DNA of 64,000 bases. Source: Holothuria scabra. Taxonomy: Eukaryota > Echinodermata > Holothuroidea > Aspidochirotida > Holothuriidae. The notes under the pieces are model-generated. The model had not been told where the DNA came from. It saw only the letters and a list, made by a program, of their open reading frames with translations, and searched no databases. The stretch is taken from assembly GCA_037179385.1 (NCBI GenBank), contig CM074179.1, positions 71,695,683 through 71,759,682 of the forward strand. The letters are read 5' to 3'. The translations under genes were made by a program, and so were the position numbers. Shown here one piece after another: positions 50,301 to 63,895 of this stretch (its first letter is position 1; every line of letters begins with the position of its first letter).

Positions 50301-52840
50301 TTAGAAGAAAAATTTATTTCGAGTAACCAAGCCGTATGGTGAAATAAGCATCTCTGTTATGTGATACGCAACTGATGTAATAAATAAACACCTCTAGGAG
50401 TGTTTTTCTGTTTAAAAATGCAGAACCTAAAGATTTAAAAAAAAAATGCCCTCTGGTATTATATCTTTACTAATATGGTAATTTGCATTGCGCTTTCACA
50501 TCATAGGCCCACATCTCAACGTCAATGTAACGCATATCTCTTGCATACTTATTTAAACAGTGAACATTAGCGGCCCGCCATACGGACACGGGATCCCCCC
50601 GCCCGAGTTTTCAAAGCCTGGTCTTCAATTTGCCAAAAAGTAGAGTTATTCTATATGACATGACGAAATGATCGTTTGTAATTGGGCAAATTATTTCTTT
50701 TTCATCATACAACTGTCATATATCACCTCTATAGCAAAACCTTATTTGAACGACTAGGTTTTACGCAAGAGGTTAATGAACAACAACTTGTCGATTTTGC
50801 AGGTTTTTTTCGATCAATGAGTTCGTTTCTCACGGTAAACATAGACTAGATTCTTTCGCTAGCCTTAGCCAGGGTAACGTTAGTAATCCTACTGCTAACA
50901 ACATTAACAAGTGTACTGCTACACCACAAGCACTGCATGTATGATTTTGACGAGTATTGGATCGAATGGATAAAGAAAATATTATAGCCGGATGTGAGGT
51001 AACGAAGTATTTCAATTTATTCTTGTTTGGTGGTTACCCTTCTTCTTGGAAATACGCAACTGTTCAAATCTAAACTCTCAATACGATATCTGTGAAGATG
51101 ACATGTTGAAAGACAGTGTAATTTTATTTAATCTTAATAGTATTTGGCTATTAATAGTTGTAGAAAACTTTCAAGAAAAATTTAAAAGTTCAAAAAAATT
51201 CAGCCTAAAAAATCTTATTCCATGGTCATATCCATCACTTTGCCAAAAAAAGTACCAAATGTAGTTCCTAGACGTTTTCAATTGGCAAATAAGACAGGCA
51301 GAGAAGGGTGTATAAGTATATGTAGTGTAAGTGTAAAATTATGCCAGAAAAATTGCTAGTTTAATATATCAATTTTGTAAACATTTCGAAAGTTTCTCAT
51401 TTCAGTTAGAGCGATTTTCTGATTATGTCAGTATAATAATATTTTGGCTAAAGGTTTAGGATATGTTTTCAATTGCCGGATGTACAGGCAATTGTATCTA
51501 GTGTCCAATTTTTCTGTGGTTCCAAAAAATCAATCACAATCCATCTTGTGACGTGTCATATTTCTAATAGTGACACCTTTCCCCTAATGACCCTCTCGCA
51601 GGACAAGTGTAAAGAATGCAGACGGTGACTCGATTTTGCTCCCTCTTCACATCCAAGCAACATCCCCCCTTTCATTTCTTTTTTGTTTATTGATTTAATC
51701 ATTTCATTGCGGTAAGCAAGCTTTAAAAACTACCGTTTCGATTCTGCTTACAAGCCTAGGGAATGCCATTTCTTGTTGTCTGAGAGTTGCGGTGTTTCAA
51801 AATATTCAACCTATAAAAACCATTTTCCTCAGTCTTATTTAATAGTCTTATCCAACACTTTGCCTTAACTGTGGAATATTTCGTTCAGTGGAAAGGCACA
51901 AACAAGTTTGGGACGTTTCCAAATACCACATAACACGGGGAGTCAAGTAGATACACCGGCGTTTATAGTGTATGCTGAAAATGTCCCATCTGCATGTTTT
52001 CGGCCATCCCCTTCGATAGTTGAATAGTCCCACACCCCCAACAAACCCCACAAACACATTTAGTCCCTCCCCCGGAAAATCCAACTTACGGCATTTGTGG
52101 AGGTATGAAATAAAAAAAAATCAAAACTTCCAACCGTCATATCGTGGTCTAGACTTAAAACAGTGGGAAATGTCTTGCTTCAATTTATTGTGCAACCCCA
52201 ACCTCCTTATAGCCACATTTTGTGGAATTGTCCAGCTCTTCTCCCTCTGTTCCAGTTGCAGGAAGACTTTTGTTGAAAAAACTATAAGTTATGGCAAATA
52301 CGGCCAATCGATGATGGATCCTTATTTCATGGCTATCTGAGCTTTCTGGTTCTAGCGCTAGTTCTAACGATAATCTGTTGGTCACATAACTGCCCCAATT
52401 GATTCTGCTGTGTTGGGACTCAATGAAAAAAGATTCATTCATGTTGAAAAACAGATTGCGTCCGGTTGCTTGACAACAGAGTTGATAACGAGCACTAACA
52501 TTTTCGTCGCAATGGAATGTTGATTGTCATTCGTCAACCCCGAGATCGCTTCATGCGCTAAGCATAACATGCACGCATCTGTTTGTGCCCTTTGATGCCA
52601 ACCAGTGCCAGCAAGTAATGGTGCCGTGAATGAAATTTTATGGAATGGTCCCACTTTAACTGCAGTGCTTGCCACGAAGGCAGCATGACAGCAAATGTAG
52701 TCCACAACCCTTCCCATATGGGAAGGTAGTAGGTTATGTAGTTTTAGGTTCCAGTTTCTTTGCAATTGATTTAAATCGGACAGGTCAGAGCTTTTTTACT
52801 ACTTGTGACTGACTTGATTGCTTTCTCACACCATTGCCTA
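47380..52840. other. spacer without recognised gene
   Basis: AT-rich sequence. Around 49708, 49889 and 50066 a motif like TAACGTATGTAACGTAGT recurs every 180 bp or so with similar sequence between, suggesting an old tandem repeat. A minus-strand open stretch at 52439-52765 has rather protein-like composition but no motif I recognise. Confidence 0.4.
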
Positions 52841-52856
52841 TGCTGAACATCGCTTA

Positions 52857-52890
52857 TAAATAAATAAATAAATAAATATATATATATATA
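52857..52890. repeat. (AAAT)n/(AT)n microsatellite
   Basis: Several AAAT tetramers passing into AT dinucleotides. Confidence 0.88.
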
Positions 52891-53241
52891 TTTCACTAAT
52901 TCGGCACTTAGGGGAAAGGTTGTTGAAAAGTCGTGCTTCGGGGGAAACAATTTTTGGGGCGAAATGTAAGTTTCGCCCTAACGTTTCTACACACTTTTTC
53001 TATAGGAATACGTGAACGGACAAAAGCGCCCTCCTAGATTTACAAAGTAGATACAATTACTTCAAAGTTGTCAAATTTACGGACACCTAGCTGTTAACAC
53101 GAACAGATGGCTGGCTATTGAAATAACGTTGTTTATATGTTTAGACGTTAGGGCGAATTCTTTTTCTTATGTATTTTATTTATTTTTTCGCCCTATGTAC
53201 AAGCAGATATAACAATTTCCCCCTAAGGTGGGAATTAGCGT

Positions 53242-53388
<147 letters not shown>

Positions 53389-54399
53389 GTTTATATTTAT
53401 ATTTAAACATATATAAGTATGTATTACTTCAAGTCGCCGGGATCATTGGCTGTTAATGTTCGCAAATTTCGTAAGGGATCAAGGTGACGACCAGAGAGAT
53501 TTGCTCGGGGCTTTTCTCGATTCACAATAGAAAGAATTTTCTTTGGGTAGCACTAAAATAACTTTGACTTTTGCTGTCCAACAGGGAAGAAGAGCCGCAA
53601 AACTTTCAAAACTGGCAATTACCGTCAGCGAACTTTAAACCAATGACAGCAAATACGTTATGCTATAATATCTGACGTTTGGCTAGAGTTGTTGTTACTG
53701 TTAAGGAGAGAGTGGATTCTGCGGACACCGTCCACATAAACCAAGACATTAAACCTGGGTAGATTATCCTTGTCTGATGGTATGGTGAGGTCGTATTTCT
53801 CCTAATGAAGGTGAATACAAACCTGCACTTAACATAATATATAAACGTTTCTGAATTAGTTTCATAAATTAAATCTCCCGTGCTGGTACTCTACATTGGA
53901 TAGTTGAGCAATGATTATGCCTATCGAATCTTTTTGTTCCATTTTATTATTATCATCGTCACGTTGTTTTTGTTTTACTATGTCATTGTTTGGCGTATCG
54001 CGTTCGTTGGCACTGGTACCGTACATGAATCAGTTATTCCTTCATATATAGGTTATTTCCATATAGTGCTGGTACTACATAAAAAAAGAAAAAAAGAAAT
54101 GGAAGCTACTACCAATTTTCCATGCCTTATAGACCCGTTCAATCGAAGAAGCACGGAGTTGCAATTAATTTAAAGAAAACCCAGTAAATTAAAGGAATCA
54201 AAAAGTTTCGAACAGAGTGTTTATGACCAAGAGCTACGCCAAACAACTCATAGGGCGCCGTGTTAGCGTTCTAGAAACATTGGGATTGCAATTATTTTAA
54301 TGACTTTGAGAAAGAAGAGGTCAAAAGTTTTGGAGAATATATAGCACACTTGGGTTAACTTGCAACTGCGAACGTAGTTAAGTACTGTTCATCACGGCA

Positions 54400-55350
54400 C
54401 ATAGGCGACTTCGGTACATTCGTTTCAATGGCTATGCACATGCGTACAACATCAAATTCTTCGATATAAAAACAAAAAACAGTTTACATGAAAATTGGGT
54501 GAAATAATTCTTTCTTCACCCAACCATAACATAAGGAGTGTTCACAGGTGTGGATCTGTGCAGTCGACTTTGTTTAAATTGTCATTGTGATGTAAAGGTT
54601 CTGTAGAGTAGTGCTGAGTCCCTATTTTCGTTAGGGTAAACTATTAAATTTATGCTTATTGTTGTATGCACGTACAAGGGTCGAAAACAAGAAGACAAGT
54701 GAACGCCTACACTTTGCTGTGTGCTCGGTTTGTGTATCTCAAGCTGAGTCCCACAACTGAGCTAACGAATGACCGAACAACCTTATTCGCAGGTACTCAC
54801 ATTATAAATCGAAGCCCACATTTCAACAAGCCAGTTCAGCAATTCGCTTTGGTGGCTGTGCACAAGCGCACTACCTCCAGTCCAATCCTGCCCCCACAAC
54901 ATTTGAGTTTACATAAAAACTCCGTGAAATTATTCTTTCTTAATCCACCTATTACATAAGAAGAGATGTCAAGTGCAGTTTGTGAAGCTAATTGTGTCTA
55001 AATGATCTTTTTCGTATTAAAATTTGCATTTAAATCTGCGGTAGAGTAGCACTAAGACCCCTATTTTTGTTCGACTTGGCTGTACACGGAGAAGGGGAAC
55101 GTTGAACGCTTTTTACTAAGCTTGGTTTGTATATCCGATTGCGCTGTGCTCCACAATTCCGTGCGGCAACGAATTACCGAACTAGCTTGTTGTAAGGATT
55201 ATGCCCATTGGCACGTGTGTTCGACTACTTTAATGGATCAGTACTGGTCCTTATGCGTACATGTCCAACATAAGCGTATTGGCATACCAAACAGCTACGC
55301 AGACATAAGAGGAGATTTCTGTATTTTCGCCTGCTTGGATGGCCTAGTAT
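54400..55350. repeat. degenerate tandem repeat, about 425-bp period
   Basis: GTTTACATGAAAATTGGGTG at 54482 and GTTTACATAAAAACTCCGTG at 54908 each lead into ATT(A)ATTCTTTCTT...CATAAGAAG-type sequence, then a GTAGAGTAG(T/C)(G/A)CT motif (54605 and 55042) and a TTTGTGTAT / TTTGTATAT motif. At least two units can be traced, with part of a third at the 5' side. Confidence 0.65.
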
Positions 55351-55399
55351 AAATTTTGAAGCATGCGCCTTTAACCGGCACGTGTTTGTATACCGAACA

Positions 55400-58300
55400 G
55401 CTACGGGATGGGATTTTAAACGTTAAAATTCAACTATCTCCCTTACAATACTGTAGAGATTTTGTATTTTGATATATATGACTTGATTGACTATAATGAT
55501 GAAAAATGCTGTTGGAACAAGTTTTTTTTTTTTTCTTTTTTTTTTCTTTTTTTGTTCTTATCTTATTGACTATAAACCATTTACCAAAAAGTATTTTCTA
55601 TACCACACATCCGTTGGGAACGTGCTAACGGTTCCCATGCTAAGTGCTTTCCCTGCAACCTTCGCAAACTTTCAGTTTCCCACTGGCTTTGTCTTCACGA
55701 CCACACTATCAAAAGTATCTGCTTGTTTAATACGCTGGTCAGACCCTAAAATCCAACTGGCAAGATTTATTTCAAGCCGCGCATCTGCAATAGTCCTATT
55801 GTGCCGCTAAAACGTCTATCCACCGACTGTAACCTGCTTGACACATGTCTTTCTTTCCAAAAACACAAAGTGTGAAGTTAGCTGCAAAACATTTTTTTGT
55901 CTTGAGTAGTAAGCATGACATGGCTTTGCTTATTTTTCTTTGGATACTATTATTTCATTCGGTGCTAGTATTTTCCGATTTTGTACTTATCTTTTTGAAT
56001 CGTCAGTGGATTCGATCTGTTTGCAAGAATAGACCGTCTAATAGTTCATTAAAGTCTTGTCGTAACTGTGGTACTGTTAAGCAAGTTTTAAGCATTTTGG
56101 TATTTGCTAGGGAAGTAAGGATTAGCCTTGAGTTAATACACTACTAAATAAGAATTTCGTCAATTTCGCCCATATTAATGCTGTTGTTGAATGCTGTGGT
56201 CAAAATGTTGATGCTGTGATCAAAATGGTGCCATTAGTTTAACCGAGAAAAGTCCTGAGAAGAGCAACCATCCCACAGATGGGTACGATTGGTAAGGAAC
56301 CAACTGATGTCTTCATATTGATTATTTAAAATCCACAGCAAAACGTGAATTGGTAAGGCCGCGATGTTAGATAGAGATACTCTTTATAAAGAGGAAATTT
56401 AACACACAACCCTAGCCAACTCCAGGTGTCGGAATTGGCTAGCCGTGTCAGGCCGTGCGGCATATTGTGTCATAATAAATCGTCGAACCGACTAAACACT
56501 AGATGGTTGACTGGAAATGACAATGGCTGGCAAAAAGGACAAAATTAAATTTCTTGGCAGAATGTCAAAACTGGGGGGGGGGGGGGGGGAGGAGGTCAAA
56601 GCCGGATAACATTAGGGGCAAAAACTTTCGGGCACGGCGCAAAACCGAGCCCAAAGATCCCTTTCCTATGGTAGAGGTCCAGGGGTGAAGCCTGTAGAGG
56701 CTCTGAGGATTTAGCATGTCTGTGGATGGAAAATGGAGTCTCCGGAGAGGTGTGTTGTTTATTTTCTCGGTAAACACAACTCCGGATTGACCTACTTGGG
56801 GGCAAGTGGGGACAGGGACAAAAACTAGGGGGGAAAAGCCCCTCTTGCCCCACCGAAGCACCGCCATTGGTGAAGTAGTAGTAATAGGAAAGAAAAAAAG
56901 ATATTTTAAAGCATATCCATTTTGATAATTAAAAAAAAAAACGTCATACGTCGTTTCAGCGTTGGCCTGCATAATACAATCAACCGTTGCGCGAAATTAA
57001 ATCTTAGAACTTTGATAATCTGTGACAAACATTACCATTACCCCCGTTACATCGACTGCTGGACCCAAGGCCCCTTATGTCAGGAAGCCTAGGAGGTGAA
57101 GATTGAATTATCCCTGATCAACGCAAGGACTTTTGGGCTAAAAGATTTGAGAAATCATTATCTGGTTTAAAGGTCTCGCCTTTGCAGGCATCGATCACTG
57201 GTCATTTTGAACCAGAAAATAAAATTGCGGAACCCATGATACGATAATGTTCTATAATTTAAAAAATGTTTCTTTTGTGAGGATCGAACGTTGCCATTCT
57301 TCTATTTCTTTCATCACATTTATTCTTCCGAATTATATCGTGAGCAAAACGTTCCAATAGATATAATGCAAGCCTATTGTTAGCTCTAATGTAGTCAGAG
57401 CTCGAAACAAAGAAAAAGACGGCACGGATATATTGTACTTACGCTATCCGTCATCATCCATTATTTATTGAGTATTTTTTACCTCTTCTCTAAATTTTTA
57501 TTCCCATTCAGTAATTGTGATAAGAACTGCGATACAATTTGTGGATAAATGAACTTTTCAACTGTATTTTCCCTATAGGATTATCTCCACTCCTGTTTGA
57601 AGAATGCTGAAATGGATTTAGATATTTATGACACTGTTTTGGTATTGTTTTACAACAATAATGGCTGTATGTTCAATTTTATCATTACCCTAGTGAAGTA
57701 CTACATTTTTTAAGGCAAAGGCAGCAAAGTGTATTTCGGCCCCATAAATTTATATTTTAGAAGAATATAAATATAGGATGGGAAAGTTACTCGTGGCCAT
57801 TTTATGATTAATTTTGGCTTTAATTAAGTTTTTTAATTGTCTTATTTTCATTGTTTCACTTTCATAATTATTTGACATTACTGTGTTTAATTGTGTTTGT
57901 ACCTGATTGTCAAACGATTGATTTCAATCGTGAAAGTAAAAAACAAAACAAAAAAAAAAACAAAAAAAAAAAGAAGAAAAAAGCTGTAGGACGCACCTTC
58001 TGTTTCCAAAGCATGGATGAGTCAAATGTGCGTAATGTTCGTTTAAGTTCTTACACAGAGATAAGTCCTCGAAATATCCCCACAGAGCAACCTAATATGT
58101 ACGGCATAAGGGCGTCATATTTTACACTAAACGTACTCCAAAGAAACGTCTTTGAAATTTTTTGATCAATTGCATGACATAGGGGTGCATCAACGCACAA
58201 CAATGTCCCACGACCTCAACGGACATTGAACAACCTCCAGTCCTCTAAAGTCCTTTTAATGAGATGATGAGTTCAGAATTCACCTCCCCCACCTCAAAGT

Positions 58301-58480
58301 TATTACCGAGTTGTATTTGTACATGATCAATAAAGTAACAAAGTTTATACAAAAATCCATGAATTTCTTCTCCAAATGAATAATGACGACCCTTACTTTC
58401 AATATTTATTTTTTTATTATCTTTTTTTGCTGTGGATTTTGATTATAACTTACGTTACTTTTCCTGCTTTTCACACTGAG
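55400..58480. other. spacer without recognised gene
   Basis: Holds T-rich, G-rich (about 56573-56590) and A-rich (about 57950-57980) tracts. A GC-richer block at 56570-56870 may be an old transposon piece. No domain was recognised in the open stretches. Confidence 0.42.
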
Positions 58481-59368
58481 CATAAATTGAGGGGAAATGT
58501 GACTACTCTTTGATCCATGTCGTCACATGGTTCACTCTGGTCAAAAGGCTATTTTTCTAATGAGGGAATTTTCCATTTTATATTTTCTTTGAAAATGTGG
58601 TATCAAGAAGAGGACACCGGCACAGATACCTCTGTAAAATATTACAAAGGACAATTACATTCTTAGATACAATCCTGACATGAGCAGGGGCTTCTTGTAA
58701 ACACGGTTAAAGTTATCATCTACGTTCTTTAACCGCGACGGTTACAAGTAAAATAAGCAAACTATGACCCCCTACCAGGCCCAGGTGTCGGCGCTTCTGG
58801 GAAATGAACTTTGCTTGAACCGTCACAACTCCATAGTTTCACATTACATATCACAAAGAACATGAGGACCCACACTACGGAAGATTTTAAATCCATTTGT
58901 CATATATGTTTATTGTTTCATAGGGCTAGTGGAGTAGTGCTATAGACTGCAAATGTTAACTAAGGATGAACGGGGGAAAGGTTATAAATATGCATGAATA
59001 TAACACACATAAACGCCAAATATTAAATGTAATTGTAGTCATCGGGAGTTAGAGGCGAACATTCTCTCATAACACCCTCAAACCTTTATTCTATACCACC
59101 GAATATTTAAAGAGCTGGGGGGGGGGGTGATTTCAAGTCTTCGCACATCACTGTTCAAATAACCGAACGTTACTCACAGATATTAACACGGTGAAACGTT
59201 TGAAAATAAGCTACACCCAACCGACAATTCCCTATACTCCTTCTAGCATGCCCTAGCTTAATGTCCCTTTCAGTGCAATATGATGTGTACAAGGCACACA
59301 TTATGTTATAACTGTTTGCCGAAAGGAGATAATATCATTCGTCCTTTTCTCTACGATATACAGATCCG

Positions 59369-59376
59369 TGACGTCA
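59369..59376. promoter_or_regulatory. CRE/ATF-type site, copy 3
   Basis: Perfect TGACGTCA in the context CCGTGACGTCATAGGTAA, matching CTGTGACGTCATAAGTAA in copy 2 at nearly the same distance from the ATG. Confidence 0.5.
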
Positions 59377-59623
59377 TAGGTAAAGGCCATTTTATTAAGC
59401 CAAGCCGTTACTTACATATAGAGGTTGCCTTCAAACATTTCTGAAATACCCCAGGTGAAAGGGTGCTGTGACGTTACGAGAACTATATGTTGAATATAAT
59501 ACTGGGAAGGTTAGTAGGGTAAGGTGGTTTCATTTATTGGGTAACATATATTCCCTGAACTCATTTTGTTCACGACCCACATACAACACCGTACTTTATT
59601 TCTCTTTTATAAAAGACTTAGTT

Positions 59624-59634
59624 GGGAATTTCCC
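59624..59634. promoter_or_regulatory. kB/Rel-type site, copy 3
   Basis: Perfect palindrome GGGAATTTCCC, 8 bp before the TATAAAAG box at 59643-59650. The best of the three proximal sites. Confidence 0.68.
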
Positions 59635-59721
59635 ATTATGGTTATAAAAGTCAGGGCAAGATTTTACTCAGCGGTTAATTCTCTTCCGAATTAGGCATTC
59701 ATAACAACAAAATACGACAAG

Positions 59722-62700
59722 ATGGGTACCGGTACCAGTAAAACTTCTATTTTTCTATGCTGCATCCTATTGTTCCTCCTGGTCAACAACAGTGGTGAGT
59801 CTTTAACTTTATATTTCTTCCTTTCAAACCATTCGATTCATCTGCCTTGTAGATTTGCTTAGCTTGTTAAGTTGAAAAAAAGGCTGGTTATTTTTCACTT
59901 AAAAATTGCGTCATTTTAGAAAAATGTCTAGTGGTGAAACCAATTTATGATGGTAGTGGAGGACGGTATTTATTTAAAACATTCTGGTGAAAATTGCATT
60001 GAAACCCGATAACTGGGTCCTAAAATATTGATGGTAATTATGGTAAATCTGGCAACTTTTCAGCAAGGCGAACTTGAAACAAACATAATGACTTCATATC
60101 TGATTCATTTAAACGTTGCAACCTGTTATCTCCTCAACGATTTTTTCCGATGTTATCAGAATGCGATTGATCAAGTGGAGCGAGGTCTTCACAAATTATG
60201 CATACTCCACACAAAAGTCCTATATCTATTTGAATATTATTTACGCTGCTACTAGAGTCTGTCTTTTCAAGGAATTCCTCTCCTGAAGAAAAACATTGAG
60301 CGGATATTATATTGAAACAAGTGATTGGGAATAAAACCAAAAGCATTAACTTTCGCCTTATATGGTATTTTACCTTCCGACATGGCATCGCGGGCTTGCT
60401 TAGACGTTATAATTATGACCTCAACATGCATTTAGTGTATTACACAGGATTGCAAATAAAAGTTAGGACGTCAACGTATTCCATCCTAAGAAATTATTTT
60501 AAACCCATGTAGGACAGTCTAGGCACTGTCGGTGATTATTTCATGTAGTTTCATTTTTGTGTCACACGTAAGATACCGCACTGCGTTGCTCATGTAGCGA
60601 GGATGAACCTTATTACATGCCTACATGGCCCAGAATACAACACAAAAATATTCACGAATCCAAGAGATGTATATTATACTTAAGTGCACGAGAAAGAGAT
60701 TCGAAACATTTGTATGACTAAATATTTTTCAGACGGATTTTGGAGACGGAGAAGAAGACGAAGGTCTCCACGCCCACCACGTAAGTCTAACCAACAACAT
60801 TTAACTTCATAAACAGCCATTTTGAAATGTCGTACAATTCCATATATACCCAATGCGGACAGCTAACTCGTCGGATTTTCACTTATGCCTCAACACAATT
60901 TATTAAACACTGAGTTTTCCCTTTTTCCCTTTGTATCGAGATGATTCCCAGTAAAGTAAGGGTAGGCGGTGCACCATCTGACGTCACATGGGTAGTCTGC
61001 AAACTATAAGTACATTTGAAGGAAAGGCCCGAAATCTTTAGTGTAGATTTCATACGAAAGACTTGGGTGGCATTATAGATTATGTGCCGGGAGGTTTATT
61101 ATTGTTGGTTTGGTCTCTGTGACCAGAAGGCTAGACCGGTTTCTGTTGCTTTGGCTCAATTTATGGCCCAACTTCATCAGTAGCGAACCGTTAAGAGGGT
61201 TGGGGTAATTAATCAACATTGTCTCATGGTGCGGACAACATAGTAAAAGTAACAGCTGTGAAATTTCTCGTAGATCCCATAGACTGTCGCTTTTGGGAGC
61301 GCAAATTACACTTATCACAGAGACCTTACATTGGCCGGGATAAGATCTTGGGGGATACATATTTGTAGGTTGAATTAAATGCCATTTTATTATAGGCCCG
61401 TTCATACCATAAAAGTTATAATAAATATGCCGTAGACTGTAACAATTCCCGGCGGTTGTTGCCTTTATTACCAGTAGTGTGGAAGGGGAGTGTAACAGTA
61501 AAATTCTGTATCCTCTCTACAGTAAATTCGGTTTACATGAGACAAAGGTCCCACGAGATACAACATTTCACGACAATTTTTTAGTTCCTTAAAGCTTTTT
61601 AAGCAGGAGTTTAGGATCGTCGTTCTCAAGAAGTCTAATCCCTCTGGTGCAATAAACCGAGTGTTAGGTGTCGTTCTCTCAACGCAACCCTTTTAAGTTT
61701 TTTGGGGGAGAGTTAGAGAACAGCACAATCCCGTAGGGTCTCACAAGGCATGAGGTTACGAACTTGATAAATTCGGAGCCTTAATTTGATAGGCTCGGGT
61801 TTGAGTCTTTATGACTATCGATAAATTAATCGTTAGGTACTTGGGTTTCTTTCGCCACTTAAAGGGTTATGGGCAGTTCATGACTACGTATAGTCTGTAT
61901 TTCCTTATAGGCAAGATAATGACTGTAAGCCAGTGAGCCATAACTGGAAAAAGCTCGTGGCTGGTCCCACTGAAACCAGTTGGTTAAGAAACTAAGTAGT
62001 AAAGCCTCATTTAACTAACTTATTGTATCGAATGTGCCGCAACTCTTTGTAACATTAGCCCCCTTCACGGCGGTACATGATAACATAAAATTTCTTATAT
62101 TCTAATCTTTTCTAAGATGATATCTCCCTTTGGTTCTTTGAGCGAAAGGGACAATTGGGAATAACAGATATTTTCACAGACGTCATTGCGTTGCGCGTCT
62201 ATCTTTCTCGCCATCTACGCGTCCATTGCACCACAATTGTTACTAACGTGTTTTCTTCCGCGCGTATCGGCACCACATCTACTGTTCATGATCAGTAGCA
62301 TCTAGTATGTCGAATTGGAACGCGCTGACGGCACGTGCTGACCTTCGACCTCTTTATTCCTTATGCATTTACGACGCACTAACGTCATATTTGGGGAAAT
62401 AACATGGAACACGTGGGGACACCACTGATCTTTGGATAGAATTAGTTTCACGTGTGTAGGAGACCGACGCGCTTATCCAATAAACTGACCAATCAGCTGT
62501 CAGCATTTCACAGTGTTGCTTTGCTATTCGTCCCTAGAAAGACACGCTTTCAGCATGTGACATAAAAAAAAAAATCAATAAGATACTTCTGAACCAAGTT
62601 CCTATTTTTATGAAAGTCGCTTAAGTTGTTAAGCGTGAAGCCTTATCTGACCTACAAATCGGGATGAAAACCTGATAACAAATTTTATGCAACTTTTGTT

Positions 62701-63895
62701 TCATAATTAATCTAGCAATTGAATGAAGAAAAAAAAAACGAATTGATTTCTGTCACTTTTACAGGCGAGCTGTAAAGAGTATTTCAATGGAAAACAAGTT
62801 TTTTTTTCTTCTTTATTTTCTCTCTCAATGTTTAATTAATTGTTTTACAATGCTCTTCTGTTAATTGTTTAAAATGAAGTATTTTTGATTTCAGCAACGG
62901 TATTGTTAAAGCTTATTTCAAATTTAAGTTTTGATTTACTGTCAAAAGACACGAAACATTTAGTTGCTGCAGTCATATGCAGCTAGCAGCGCACCTCGGA
63001 CTGTCATTACCTCTCAATGCATGGTAAGCAGCTTCTTAAACAGCAGATCCAGGTATCCTCCCGTGTATTATCTATTAGTGAAAAATATGACAACCTTCAT
63101 TTTTGTTTAAGGGAAATAATTTAAGGTGAAATAAATTTGTTTTACAAGGAAATTCCATCCTTTTAAAATCAAAATCTATTGACAAATAGTGATAAATAAT
63201 TGCCAATAAGGTAGTATGATAGCCTTCTTTTCAAGAAATATGTTTCTCTCAGAGAGAGATTCAGGTGTTTTTTGTCGGCCCAAACTTTCAACATTTCAAA
63301 AAATGCAACTTCCATAACTCTTCTTGGGCAAAATATTTTGAGGAGATGAACACATTGCTGGGGATTATTGTTGAGACCGAGTGATTGGAAAATGACTAGA
63401 GCTGTTTACTTTTAATGCTATGTTAAAGCATTTCAAATGCAATATTGCCGTTTAATAGAAAGCAAGTTTTGCGTCAATCAGGTTTTATGTAAAAAGTTTT
63501 CCTTTGATCTTTACCTGGACCTCTCCTTTTCGTCAGTTTTTTTTCCAGTCTTTCATCAGATAATTCCTTTTCACGCTAATGCTAACATCTTAAAAGTCGA
63601 AAACAGATCTGCTGCACTGTTATTTGGACTGAAACCTATGGTGTGATCATTTTCATGCTGGACTGCACATTTTTTGTTCTTTTTTATCAATTGGTTAGAA
63701 CTAGATACAAACTTTTACTCTTAAAGCGTCATATCCTGCTCCAACATTTTCTTCTTGCCCGACATCGTGGACCGTAACGACGACCACCCTGCAGACCGTG
63801 GTCACGTGGTCTTGGCCAATCGTAGCATACCAGCCCTTCTACCAGCGAGGTCCCTGTGGGGGTGAAATGGCATGTGATGCTACACCGGACGCTGT
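59722..63895 (+). CDS. secreted polyarginine HYR protein, copy 3, cut by the window end
   Basis: Three exons seen: 59722-59794 (signal peptide MGTGTSKTSIFLCCILLFLL, then VNNS), 60733-60780 (polyarginine exon, DGFWRRRRRRRSPRPP, same protein as copy 1) and 63727-63895 (first half of HYR 1, 169 bp as in copy 1, with PAPTFSSCPTSWTVTT and VVTWSWPIVAYQP). All splice sites and phases match copy 1 and no break is seen. The signal exon is 6 bp longer than in the other copies. The end of HYR 1 changes most: QRGPCGGEMACDA here against SHGPCGPGQCFTT in copy 1. The remaining four exons should lie beyond 64000. Confidence 0.85.
61740..62025 (+). repeat. tRNA-derived SINE, copy 2 (intron 2 of copy 3)
   Basis: A decayed B-box-like GGCTCGGGTTTGAGTC at about 61792, then a body matching copy 1: AAGCCAGTGAGCCATAACTG, GAAACCAGTTGGTTAAG, CTCATTTAACTAACTT. 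The A-box end is poorly preserved. Confidence 0.6.
63150..63385. repeat. dispersed block R2, copy 2 (intron 2 of copy 3)
   Basis: Partner of 24525-24800: ATTCCATCCTTTTAAAATC, GGTAGTATGATAGCC, CTTTCAACATTTCAAA, TTGCTGGGGATTATT. It lies about 350 bp before exon 3. Confidence 0.6.

Larger units (their letters stand above)
58500..59721 (+). promoter_or_regulatory. promoter region of HYR/Sushi copy 3
   Basis: Collinear with 40125-41304. It holds a distal kB-like GGGAATTTTCC at 58564-58574, the TTGAACCGTCACAACTCC landmark, TGACGTCA at 59369-59376, kB at 59624-59634 and a TATAAAAG box at 59643-59650. The TATA predicts transcription from about 59673, giving a leader near 50 bp. Confidence 0.7.

Noticed and set aside
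52439..52765. Minus-strand open frame with protein-like composition
   Set aside because: No family recognised and no splice partners seen; may be an old transposon piece, but I cannot support it.
56520..56875. Possible transposon with CAATGGC ends
   Set aside because: The ends look roughly inverted (CAATGGCTGG and CCGCCATTG), but the flanks do not form a target duplication.
61073..61405. Minus-strand open frame of 110 codons
   Set aside because: Lies in intron 2 of copy 3; composition is not protein-like and no motif is present.
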